Origin: Selenomonadaceae bacterium UBA3796
GTDB lineage: Bacteria > Bacillota > Negativicutes > Selenomonadales > Selenomonadaceae
Direction: 5' to 3'
NCBI GenBank assembly: GCA_002369175.1
Contig: DFES01000151.1
Location: 1 to 11,890 of the forward strand
Length of the DNA stretch: 11,890 nucleotides
Each line of letters starts with the position of its first letter. The first letter of the stretch is position 1. Under the pieces are notes generated by a model. That model did no database searches and was not told where the DNA came from. It saw nothing but the letters and a program-made list of their open reading frames with translations. Shown here one piece after another: positions 1-6,673 of this stretch. A program made the translations under genes and the position numbers.

Positions 1-822
1 GACCTTGAGAGAAACGTCCTTCTCCGCATCTTCTCCGTACTTCACTCCGGAAATGCCGGAAGCGTACTCAATGATGGGGTACAGCAAATCCGTCTCAAAA
101 TTCGTCCGCTTGTTTTGCACGACAGAGGCAAGACGTTCCAAACCGCAGCCCGTATCAATATTCTTATGGGCGAGGGGCTTGTATTCCCCATCCTCCTGCT
201 TGTCAAACTGGGTAAACACGAGATTCCAGATCTCAAGGAAACGATCACAGTCACAGCCGACACGACAATCCGGAGAACCGCAGCCACGCTCCTCCCCGAG
301 ATCAATATAGATTTCTGAATCGGGACCGCAAGGACCCGGGCCAATCTCCCAGAAATTGTCCTCCATCTTCACAATGTGATCCTTCGGGAATCCCGGCTGC
401 TGAAGCCAAATCTCCACAGCCTCATCATCCTTGGGATAAACACTGACCCAAAGCTTATCCTTTGGCAGCCCCACCACTTCCGTGAGGAACTCCCATGCCC
501 AGGGAATCGCCTCGGATTTGAAGTAGTCACCAAAGGAGAAATTTCCCAGCATCTCGAAATATGTCTGATGGCGTGCCGTGCGTCCGACGTTCTCGATATC
601 ACCTGTGCGCACACAACGCTGACAGGTGGTAACACGCGTACGAGGCGGCTTCATCTTGCCCGTGAAAAAGGGCTTCAAGGGAGCCATGCCAGCTCCGATC
701 AAGAGGAGTGTGGGATCGTTCTCGGGAATGAGGGAAAAGCTCGGCATACGAAGATGCCCCTTCTTCTCCGCAAAAAACTGCAAGTATGCCTCCCGCAGTT
801 CATTACCAGTCATATACTTCAA
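1..822 (-). CDS. alaS: Alanine--tRNA ligase, N-terminal part (cut by window edge)
   Basis: Class II aminoacyl-tRNA synthetase that charges tRNA-Ala in the cytoplasm. Only the first 274 codons, the aminoacylation core, lie in the window. They were read by translating the minus strand. The N-terminus reads MKYMTGNELREAYLQFF, followed by the motif 2 region with TRVTTCQRCVRTGDIENVG and RHQTYFEMLGNFSFGDYFK. Next come the GPCGPDSEIY segment, a Cys-rich GC-x-SPDC-x-x-GCDCDR stretch, and motif 3, DTGCGLERLASVVQ. These are diagnostic of AlaS. The start is taken as TTG at 822-820, because GGAGGT (rc of 832-837) lies about 9 nt upstream; the in-frame ATG at 813 would be about 18 nt away. The gene follows ligA on the same strand after 143 nt and has its own promoter. 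Residues beyond codon 274 (tRNA recognition, editing and C-Ala domains) are outside the window. Confidence 0.96.
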   Translation of the reverse strand, partial: MKYMTGNELREAYLQFFAEKKGHLRMPSFSLIPENDPTLLLIGAGMAPLKPFFTGKMKPPRTRVTTCQRCVRTGDIENVGRTARHQTYFEMLGNFSFGDYFKSEAIPWAWEFLTEVVGLPKDKLWVSVYPKDDEAVEIWLQQPGFPKDHIVKMEDNFWEIGPGPCGPDSEIYIDLGEERGCGSPDCRVGCDCDRFLEIWNLVFTQFDKQEDGEYKPLAHKNIDTGCGLERLASVVQNKRTNFETDLLYPIIEYASGISGVKYGEDAEKDVSLKV

Positions 823-885
823 AATGCATCTACCTCCAGCAAAGCTACTTCTGATAGCTCTATCTTCATCTTCTTAAGCTTTCCC

Positions 886-915
886 ATTATAACGCATTTC
901 TTCATGTTTTGCCAA
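886..915 (-). promoter_or_regulatory. Promoter of alaS
   Basis: On the minus strand, TTGGCA (910-915) and a perfect TATAAT (886-891) are separated by 18 nt. Initiation would fall near 879, giving a leader of about 57 nt, too short for a T-box. An imperfect palindrome of GTTTT and CAAAAC overlaps the -35. The same block occurs in front of the gene at 10687-11784 (see findings). Confidence 0.75.
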
Positions 916-965
916 GGGAAAACTACATATTTACGTTTCGACAAGCTTGTTTCATCCCGACGCAT

Positions 966-2975
966 TCATTCGCCGCACAGCTTCCGCAATTCCTCCTCGG
1001 AGAGAATCGTCTTTCCCAATGCCTGCGCCTTGGACAATTTGCTGCCCGCAGATTCTCCTGCCACGAGATAATCCGTCTTTTTTGAAACGCTTCCCGTGAC
1101 TTTGCCGCCATGGCGTTCTATGAGGCTTACGGCGTCCTTCCGCTCCATATGGGGCAGGGTTCCCGTGATGACGAAGGTCTTGCCGGAGAGTCCTTCGAAA
1201 GCAGCCTGCGCTGCATGGGCTTCCATATTGACCCCCAGCTCCTTCAGGGAAAGGAGCAGTTTCCTGTTCTCCTCATCCGAAAAATATGCCAGGATATTGC
1301 GAACACTGATTTCTCCCATGTCGGGAACCTTCAGCAGTTCTTCTTCTTTTGCTGCCTGCAGTTTCCCCAGAGAACCGAAATGCTGCATGAGATCGCGAGC
1401 CGCCGCCCTGCCGATACCGGAGATGCCAAGCCCCGTCAAAAGCTGCTGCGGCTCGTTTGTTTTGCTTTCTTCGATTGCCTGCAAGAGTTTGTCCGTGTTC
1501 TTTTCCTTGCCGATGATTCCGGCAGAAACCAGTTCGTCCCTGTGCTCCTTCAGCCGATAGATGTCCGCAACATTCCCGATATAGCCCCGGGCGATAAGCT
1601 CCTTTATATAGGCCGCTCCAAAGCCTTTGATATCCATGGCGCCCCGACTCACGAAATTCAATATATGATTTTCCATCTGTGCGGGACAATTGGGATTCCT
1701 GCATTTGATATCCGCAGTATTCTCCTCCCGAACGGCCGGGTGTCCGCAAACCGGGCATGTACTGCCAATCCGGAACGGAACGGCTCCCTCCGGCCGCTTT
1801 TCCTTCACCACGGACTTGACCTTAGGAATGATCTCTCCGGACTTGTATACGCGAATGGTGTCCCCGATTCTTGCATCCAGTTCATCAATGAAATCCTGAT
1901 TGTGGAGCGTAGCCCGTTCCACCTTGGTCCCGCAGAGCCTGACAGAATCAAATACAGCTGTGGGTGTGATGCGCCCCGTTCTTCCAACAGAAAGTTCAAT
2001 TCCGCGAAGCACGGTCTCCTTTTCTTCCGGAGGGTATTTATAGGCAAGAGCCCATCGGGGCACCTTGGACGTTGCCCCTAATTTCTCCCTGTCGGCAAAG
2101 TTGTTGAGCTTCACCACTGCCCCGTCAATATCATAGGGCAGTTCGCCCCTTGACTCGCCGATTTCCTGAATGGCATCCCAGACCTCTTCTGCCGTGCGGC
2201 ATAACCTATATCCGTGAATCACCTTGATGCCCTGGGCTTTCATGAATTCGTATGCCTCTGTATGGGTCGCGAATTCTCTTCCCTCTGCCTTCTGCAGGTT
2301 GAACACGAACATGGAGAGCCTGCGCTCTTTTGTAATGCGGCTGTCGAGCTGACGGAGCGTGCCGGCCGCACAGTTGCGGGGATTGGCGAAAGGCTTGAGG
2401 CCTAAGGTCTCCTGGCGCTCATTGGCTGCCTCAAAAGCCTTTGTCTCCATGTAGACTTCCCCGCGCACTTCGAAATACGGCAGCTTATCTTTCAGGGAAA
2501 GCTTCACATCCTCAATGGCCCTGGCATTCTCCGTAACGTCCTCGCCCTGAAGAACTCCGTCCCCTCGTGTGACAGCGCGGATGAGTTCTCCGTTTTTGTA
2601 GCGAAGTGCCAGGGAAAGGCCGTCGATCTTTTCTTCCACCACGAATTCAGGCGCCTCAAATTCCTTCTGCAAAGATGTTACAAAATCCACCACTTCTCCC
2701 TTGGAAAATACATCCTGCAGGGAGAGCATGGGCACATCATGCTTCACCAGAACGCCTGCCTCCCGCTTCGCATGCCCTCCCACCATCTGTGTGGGAGAGG
2801 TTTTGGTAATGAGCTCCGGATACTCCCTTTCGATTGCCTTGAGGCGAAGCATGAGCTGATCGTACGCATAATCCGATATTTCCGGATTATCCTCATCATA
2901 ATAACGGCGATTGTGATGCTTTATCTCTTTGCGGAGGGACTGCAGCTCCTTTTTTATTTCCTTGATATCTGACAT
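966..2975 (-). CDS. ligA: NAD-dependent DNA ligase LigA
   Basis: Seals nicks in DNA during replication and repair using NAD+. The 669 aa are the usual full length. Order of domains: N-terminal Ia domain with HNRRYYDEDNPEISDYAYD (about 21-39), binding the NMN part of NAD+; adenylation domain with the nucleophilic lysine K116 in EKIDG and motif DGAVVKL (about 284-290); OB fold; Cys4 zinc finger (C407, C410, C425, C430); helix-hairpin-helix region with GISGIGRAAARDLM; and a C-terminal BRCT domain beginning near FEGLSGKTFVITGTL. All key residues are present. The ATG lies 2 nt after the TAA of pcrA, with GAGGA from the end of pcrA as ribosome site, so the two are co-transcribed and probably translationally coupled. 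No clear terminator follows; the alaS promoter begins about 50 nt downstream. Confidence 0.98.
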   Translation of the reverse strand: MSDIKEIKKELQSLRKEIKHHNRRYYDEDNPEISDYAYDQLMLRLKAIEREYPELITKTSPTQMVGGHAKREAGVLVKHDVPMLSLQDVFSKGEVVDFVTSLQKEFEAPEFVVEEKIDGLSLALRYKNGELIRAVTRGDGVLQGEDVTENARAIEDVKLSLKDKLPYFEVRGEVYMETKAFEAANERQETLGLKPFANPRNCAAGTLRQLDSRITKERRLSMFVFNLQKAEGREFATHTEAYEFMKAQGIKVIHGYRLCRTAEEVWDAIQEIGESRGELPYDIDGAVVKLNNFADREKLGATSKVPRWALAYKYPPEEKETVLRGIELSVGRTGRITPTAVFDSVRLCGTKVERATLHNQDFIDELDARIGDTIRVYKSGEIIPKVKSVVKEKRPEGAVPFRIGSTCPVCGHPAVREENTADIKCRNPNCPAQMENHILNFVSRGAMDIKGFGAAYIKELIARGYIGNVADIYRLKEHRDELVSAGIIGKEKNTDKLLQAIEESKTNEPQQLLTGLGISGIGRAAARDLMQHFGSLGKLQAAKEEELLKVPDMGEISVRNILAYFSDEENRKLLLSLKELGVNMEAHAAQAAFEGLSGKTFVITGTLPHMERKDAVSLIERHGGKVTGSVSKKTDYLVAGESAGSKLSKAQALGKTILSEEELRKLCGE

Positions 2976-2977
2976 TT

Positions 2978-5257
2978 TTATTTTCCTCGTACTTTGGCAA
3001 TTGGCGCATATTTCTGTGTAAATCCTTTTATACCCTGTCCCGGGAATGCAATTTTCAGCTCCGTTTCCTCGCCACTCCCCTTGACGGAAATCACGGTTCC
3101 GATGCCGAACTTCCCATGCTGCGCCTTATCGCCCACGGACCACTGAATGCTGACATCCGGACGAATAACGCCGGAACCGCCGGCACCAGTTGCCTTCGCC
3201 TCCGAGAAGTTCCGCCTTTGCGGAGCGGTCTTTGCCTGCGGAGCATTTCTTCGGTTCTGCATCTCCTGCATGACCTCAAAAGCGGATTTCGGCGTCCCTT
3301 TGAAACGGACTCCCTCCCGCGTCCCCGTATCGTCAAAGCATTTTTCCGGAATCTCCTCCATGAAACGGGAAATAGGATTCATGTTCATCCTGCCAAAAAT
3401 CGTGCGCATTCTCGCATATGTCATATAGAGCTTTTTCTGGGCACGGGTAATGCCTACATAGCAGGTGCGCCGCTCTTCCTCGATTTCCTTCTCCTCCATG
3501 AGCGTGCGGACATGGGGGAAAATCCCCTCCTCCATGCCTGCCATGAATACTATGGGAAATTCAAGCCCCTTTGCGGAGTGAAAGGTCATCAGTGTCACCC
3601 GATCCTCCTCCAGATCCGCATGGTCGATATCCGATACGAGAGAAACCTGGGAAAGAAAATCTTCCAGGGTCGTACTCTCCTCCGAACTCTGAAATTCCTT
3701 GACCACACCAATGAATTCCTTGAGGTTGTCCAGACGGGACTGCACTTCCGGCTTCTGCTTCTCCCCTTCGAGTTCCGCCAGATAACCCGAATCCTTCATC
3801 ACATGATCCACGAACTCCTCCAGGCTGAGTTTCGCCTGCAAGCCCAGAAGTTCAAAAATGAGAACGGAGAATTTCTCCAGGGAATTTTTTGCACGGGCGG
3901 AAAGCCCCGGCACACTCTCAAGAATCTCAGAATTGGAGATGATATCGAAGAAGGTCAGACCGTTCTCCGCAGCATATTCCGTTAATTTGTTGATGGAAGT
4001 CGCTCCGAGTCCCCGCTTAGGCACATTGATGATCCGCAGGAGGCTCACAGAATCCAAAGGATTATAAATTACCCGCAGATACGCGAGGATATCCTTGATT
4101 TCCTTGCGATCGTAAAACTTCAGCCCTCCAACCATGGTATAGGGAATCCCTGCCTGCATGAGACCTTCCTCCAGGACGCGGGACTGCACATTCGTCCGGT
4201 AGAGGATTGCCATATCCCCATAGGATGCATGACCCGATGCTTTCTGCTCCGCAATGGTATTTGCGATAAAGCGCGCCTCGTCCCGCTCGTCCATCGCCTC
4301 ATACCTGGTGATGCCATCCCCCATTGGATTTTCCGTCCAAAGCTCCTTCTTCCTGCGATTCCGGTTGCATCCAATCACTTCGTTGGCTGCCGACAGGATG
4401 ATTCTTGTGGATCGGTAATTCTGCTCCAGCTTGATGACCTTCGCCTCCGGATAATCCTTCTCAAAATCCAGGATATTTCGGATATCTGCACCGCGCCATC
4501 CATAGATGGACTGGTCGGCATCGCCCACAACGCAGAGATTGCGGTGGCCTTCGGCCAGAAGTTTCGTGAGCTTGTACTGTGCGCCATTCGTATCCTGATA
4601 TTCGTCCACCAGGATATAGCGGAACCTGTTTTGGTATCTTGCCCGTATTTCCTCATGTTCCTCCAAAAGAACAACCGAAATCATGAGCAGGTCATCGAAA
4701 TCCAAAGCGTTGTTTTCCCGCAATTTTTTTGTATAGAGTCGATAGATCTCCGCAATCTTCTGCTCATAGAATCTTTCAGCCGTCATCTCGTAAGCTTTTG
4801 GGCCAATCAATGCGTTCTTGGCATTGGAAATGGCGGACAAGACACTGTTCGGCGAATACTGCTTGTCATCAAGATTCATCTCCTTGAGGCAAGCCTTGAT
4901 GAGATTCTGCGTATCGCTGGTATCATAAATGACGAAATTGCTCTTGTAAAGGCCGGTAGCTTCGATTTCACGCCGCAGGAACCGGGCGCAGAAGGAATGA
5001 AACGTGCTGAGCCAGACATTTCTCGCCCCCTGGCCAATCATATGATCCACACGTTCCCTCATTTCTGCGGCAGCTTTATTGGTAAAGGTAATGGCAAGGA
5101 TGCTGTAGGGAGATACCCCATGTGCCAGCAAGTTGGCGATTCTGCAGGTCAGAACCTTCGTCTTGCCGGATCCGGCTCCGGCCATAATCAAAAGTGGGCC
5201 ATCGATATGCTCCACAGCGGTTTTTTGCGCGGGGTTCAACCCATGAAAAATATCCAA
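2978..5257 (-). CDS. pcrA: ATP-dependent DNA helicase PcrA (UvrD/Rep family)
   Basis: Superfamily 1A 3'-to-5' helicase acting in repair, in replication and in clearing proteins from DNA. Motifs, numbered from the chosen start: Q motif LNPAQKTAV (7-15), Walker A GAGSGKT (27-33), motif Ia TFTNKAAAEM (58-66), Walker B VDEYQDTN (217-224), motif III GDADQSIYGWRGA (245-257), motif IV LEQNYRST (277-284), and later TFHSAKGLEFPIVF and YVGITRAQKKLY. The C-terminus carries the PcrA-type tail (QWSVGDKAQHGKFGIGTV), a Tudor-like RNA-polymerase-binding fold in this family. The start is TTG at 5257, with AAGGAG 7 nt upstream. A longer frame to 5275 would place that ribosome site inside the coding region and adds residues not typical of PcrA. 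Length 759 aa. It is the first gene of the pcrA-ligA pair; no convincing promoter lies between it and the terminator at 5310-5333. Confidence 0.98.
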   Translation of the reverse strand: MDIFHGLNPAQKTAVEHIDGPLLIMAGAGSGKTKVLTCRIANLLAHGVSPYSILAITFTNKAAAEMRERVDHMIGQGARNVWLSTFHSFCARFLRREIEATGLYKSNFVIYDTSDTQNLIKACLKEMNLDDKQYSPNSVLSAISNAKNALIGPKAYEMTAERFYEQKIAEIYRLYTKKLRENNALDFDDLLMISVVLLEEHEEIRARYQNRFRYILVDEYQDTNGAQYKLTKLLAEGHRNLCVVGDADQSIYGWRGADIRNILDFEKDYPEAKVIKLEQNYRSTRIILSAANEVIGCNRNRRKKELWTENPMGDGITRYEAMDERDEARFIANTIAEQKASGHASYGDMAILYRTNVQSRVLEEGLMQAGIPYTMVGGLKFYDRKEIKDILAYLRVIYNPLDSVSLLRIINVPKRGLGATSINKLTEYAAENGLTFFDIISNSEILESVPGLSARAKNSLEKFSVLIFELLGLQAKLSLEEFVDHVMKDSGYLAELEGEKQKPEVQSRLDNLKEFIGVVKEFQSSEESTTLEDFLSQVSLVSDIDHADLEEDRVTLMTFHSAKGLEFPIVFMAGMEEGIFPHVRTLMEEKEIEEERRTCYVGITRAQKKLYMTYARMRTIFGRMNMNPISRFMEEIPEKCFDDTGTREGVRFKGTPKSAFEVMQEMQNRRNAPQAKTAPQRRNFSEAKATGAGGSGVIRPDVSIQWSVGDKAQHGKFGIGTVISVKGSGEETELKIAFPGQGIKGFTQKYAPIAKVRGK

Positions 5258-5309
5258 GACAATTCTCCTTAGCAACTAGAATAAAACACAACAGAAAAAC
5301 TTCCGTGGC

Positions 5310-5333
5310 AAAAAAATGCCCGTCCTTTCGGGC
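5310..5333 (-). terminator. Rho-independent terminator downstream of tRNA-Ala / upstream of pcrA
   Basis: Read on the minus strand: GCCCG, loop AAAGGA, CGGGC, one A, then seven T. It ends minus-strand transcripts coming from the tRNA-Ala promoter before pcrA. Its 5' arm (5330-5333) is shared with one arm of the long palindrome at 5330-5491, so the two hairpins exclude each other. Confidence 0.8.
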
Positions 5334-5491
5334 GTGTTGATTAAATGAGGTTGCCCCAGATTTGCGGGGATTGGCTGTCCATTGCTAGGCGACAAACCGG
5401 AGGCATAGTAGCGCTATGTCGAGGATTTGTCAACGACGCAGGGACAGTCAAGAACCGTGAAGATGGGGTGAGTGAATTAATCAACACGCCC
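5330..5491. repeat. 162-nt nested imperfect palindrome with 15-bp terminal inverted repeats
   Basis: The ends GGGCGTGTTGATTAA (5330-5344) and TTAATCAACACGCCC (5477-5491) are perfect inverted repeats. Further pairing arms nest inside: CCCCA (5354-5358) with TGGGG (5463-5467); GGCTGTCC (5373-5380) with GGACAGTC (5442-5449, one G-U); TGC (5383-5385) with GCA (5438-5440); GACAAA (5391-5396) with TTTGTC (5426-5431); and an apical hairpin GGCATAG (5402-5408), loop TAGCG, CTATGTC (5414-5420, one G-U). It has no credible ORF. The form suggests either a dispersed palindromic/MITE-like element or a structured RNA. I cannot tell which from one copy, nor which strand is functional. This element, the terminator and a spacer with two CCTAGG sites (5490-5495, 5518-5523) make up the 278-base gap between pcrA and the tRNA. 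Confidence 0.75.
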
Positions 5492-5553
5492 TAGGCCAAA
5501 TGTCCTTATATGTCAAACCTAGGACTTGCGTTCCCGAGTTTTGTGGGTTAAGA

Positions 5554-5629
5554 TGGTGGAGACGAAGGGGATTGAACCCTCGACCCCCAGATTGCGAACC
5601 TGGTGCTCTCCCAGCTGAGCTACGTCCCC
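5554..5629 (-). tRNA. tRNA-Ala, anticodon CGC
   Basis: The minus strand folds as a complete 76-nt tRNA with an encoded CCA end. Acceptor stem GGGGACG pairs with CGTCTCC and contains G3-U70, the alanine identity pair. Discriminator is A73. The D arm contains GCTC...GAGC, and the anticodon stem CCAGG/TCTGG carries loop TTCGCAA, anticodon CGC (5594-5596 on the plus strand). The T arm reads GAGGG-TTCAATC-CCCTT. It decodes GCG codons. A strong promoter lies directly upstream. Confidence 0.97.
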
Positions 5630-5647
5630 GTGTTTCAAACAAGAGCT

Positions 5648-5676
5648 ATTATACTACGTTTTTCTTTTCATTTCAA
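5648..5676 (-). promoter_or_regulatory. Promoter of tRNA-Ala(CGC)
   Basis: Minus strand: TTGAAA (5671-5676), 17-nt spacer, perfect TATAAT (5648-5653). Initiation near 5641 leaves a 5' leader of about 12 nt before the tRNA. It lies within the 72 bases separating the tRNA from the divergent operon. I found no equally good plus-strand promoter for that operon; TATACT at 5650-5655 is the best -10 but lacks a good -35. Confidence 0.8.
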
Positions 5677-5701
5677 CATTTTTTTTTGAGAAGGCATGCC
5701 T

Positions 5702-6673
5702 ATGAAAAAACAAAAAAGAATCTTTTGGATGCTTGTTGCAGTGATGATGGCCGGTATTCTGGCAGAAGGGCTCCTGCGGCTGGTGGAGGCGGATCATTCG
5801 GCGCGGCAGAATGAGCATCGACGCAAGCTCGGTGCCGTCTATATGACCCTCAACAATCCTTTTTACGAGATCATTGACGAAGAGATTCGCGCAGTGGTGG
5901 AGAATCATGGCGATGTGTTGATTTCCAGGAATCCTGCTCTTTCTGTGGAACGCCAGATCTCGGAGGTGAAGGAACTCATTGCGGGGGGAGTGGACCTCAT
6001 CTTCATCAACCCTGTGGACTGGCAGGAAATGGAACCGGCGCTGCTGGCGGCTTACGAAGCGAATGTGCCGGTGATTGCCATTGATACCAGTGTGCAGGAT
6101 GATAAACTGGTGGCGTGTACGGTGGTGTCCGATAATTACCGGGCGGGCATGCAATGCGCGGAGCACCTGATTTCCCATTCGGCGGGAGGGAAGATCGCGC
6201 TTCTGAAGCATACGGAGGCTCGCTCTGCTGTTGACCGCATCCAGGGATTTTGCGATGCGATCAAAATGCATCCGGAGTTCTCCGTAGTGGATGAAGCGGA
6301 ATGCTGGGGGCAGTTGGAACTGGCCATGCCTGCCATGGAGGAGATGCTGAAGAGGCATCCTGACATTGATATCGTCATGGCTCTCAATGATCCTGCGGCC
6401 ATGGGAGCACTTGCTGCTTTGCAGAATGCGGGTCGGCTGGATAAGGTGCTGGTCTATGGGGTAGACGGCGTACCGGAGACGAAGGAAATGATTGCCGCAG
6501 GGCATATGACAGCCACGGCGGAGCAGTCACCGCGCCAAATCGGCCGCATTGCGGCAGAGCATGCCTATCACATATTAAAAGGAGAAGCCGTGAACGAGCA
6601 GCATATCGAACTGGTCACGTATCTTTTGACACGGGAAAATCTTTCGCCGGATGATATCGGGAGGTGGGAATGA
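5702..6673 (+). CDS. RbsB-like periplasmic sugar-binding protein (Peripla_BP_4), putative sensor
   Basis: Type I periplasmic binding protein of the ribose/galactose/AI-2 class, 323 aa. The N-terminus has a basic start (MKKQKR) and one hydrophobic stretch (about 7-25) with no lipobox cysteine, so it is either membrane-anchored or cleaved near VEA-D (28-31). The fold signature follows: NNPFY (51-55), FINPVD (101-106), IAIDTS (126-130), GF at 182-183, ALNDPAAMGAL (227-237), VYGVDGVPE (251-259), AEQSPRQIG (273-281). By hand alignment to ribose-binding protein, N103, D128, N229, D255 and Q275 keep ligand-contact positions, while two pocket arginines seem lost, so the ligand may not be ribose. ATG 5702 is preferred over ATG 5696 because GAGAAGG is spaced 7 nt from it. 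The stop abuts the kinase start. With no transporter in the operon, I infer it presents a ligand to the kinase, as LuxP does for LuxQ and XylFII for LytS. Confidence 0.9.
   Translation: MKKQKRIFWMLVAVMMAGILAEGLLRLVEADHSARQNEHRRKLGAVYMTLNNPFYEIIDEEIRAVVENHGDVLISRNPALSVERQISEVKELIAGGVDLIFINPVDWQEMEPALLAAYEANVPVIAIDTSVQDDKLVACTVVSDNYRAGMQCAEHLISHSAGGKIALLKHTEARSAVDRIQGFCDAIKMHPEFSVVDEAECWGQLELAMPAMEEMLKRHPDIDIVMALNDPAAMGALAALQNAGRLDKVLVYGVDGVPETKEMIAAGHMTATAEQSPRQIGRIAAEHAYHILKGEAVNEQHIELVTYLLTRENLSPDDIGRWE

Noticed and set aside
941..950. ACAAGCTTGT palindrome after ligA as a terminator
   Set aside because: Weak A/T-rich symmetry with no T run on either strand.
1110..2081. 323-aa plus-strand ORF inside ligA
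   Set aside because: Antisense to the catalytic and zinc-finger regions of an intact ligA.
5258..5275. Upstream extension of pcrA to the TTG at 5275
   Set aside because: The AAGGAG ribosome site lies inside this extension and is ideally spaced for the TTG at 5257.
5512..5535. TTGACA on the minus strand (5511-5516 region) as a promoter for the palindrome RNA
   Set aside because: No acceptable -10 lies 16-18 nt downstream; the sequence there is TAGGGC.
5500..5814. Plus-strand 104-aa ORF with GLNPRPPDCEPGALPAELRPR
   Set aside because: It is the well-known false ORF produced by reading the antisense of a tRNA gene (tRNA-Ala 5554-5629); it also runs into the start of the binding-protein gene in another frame.
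5654..6505. 283-aa minus-strand ORF opposite the RbsB-like gene
   Set aside because: It starts inside the binding-protein gene and runs over the tRNA promoter; composition is typical of an antisense shadow.
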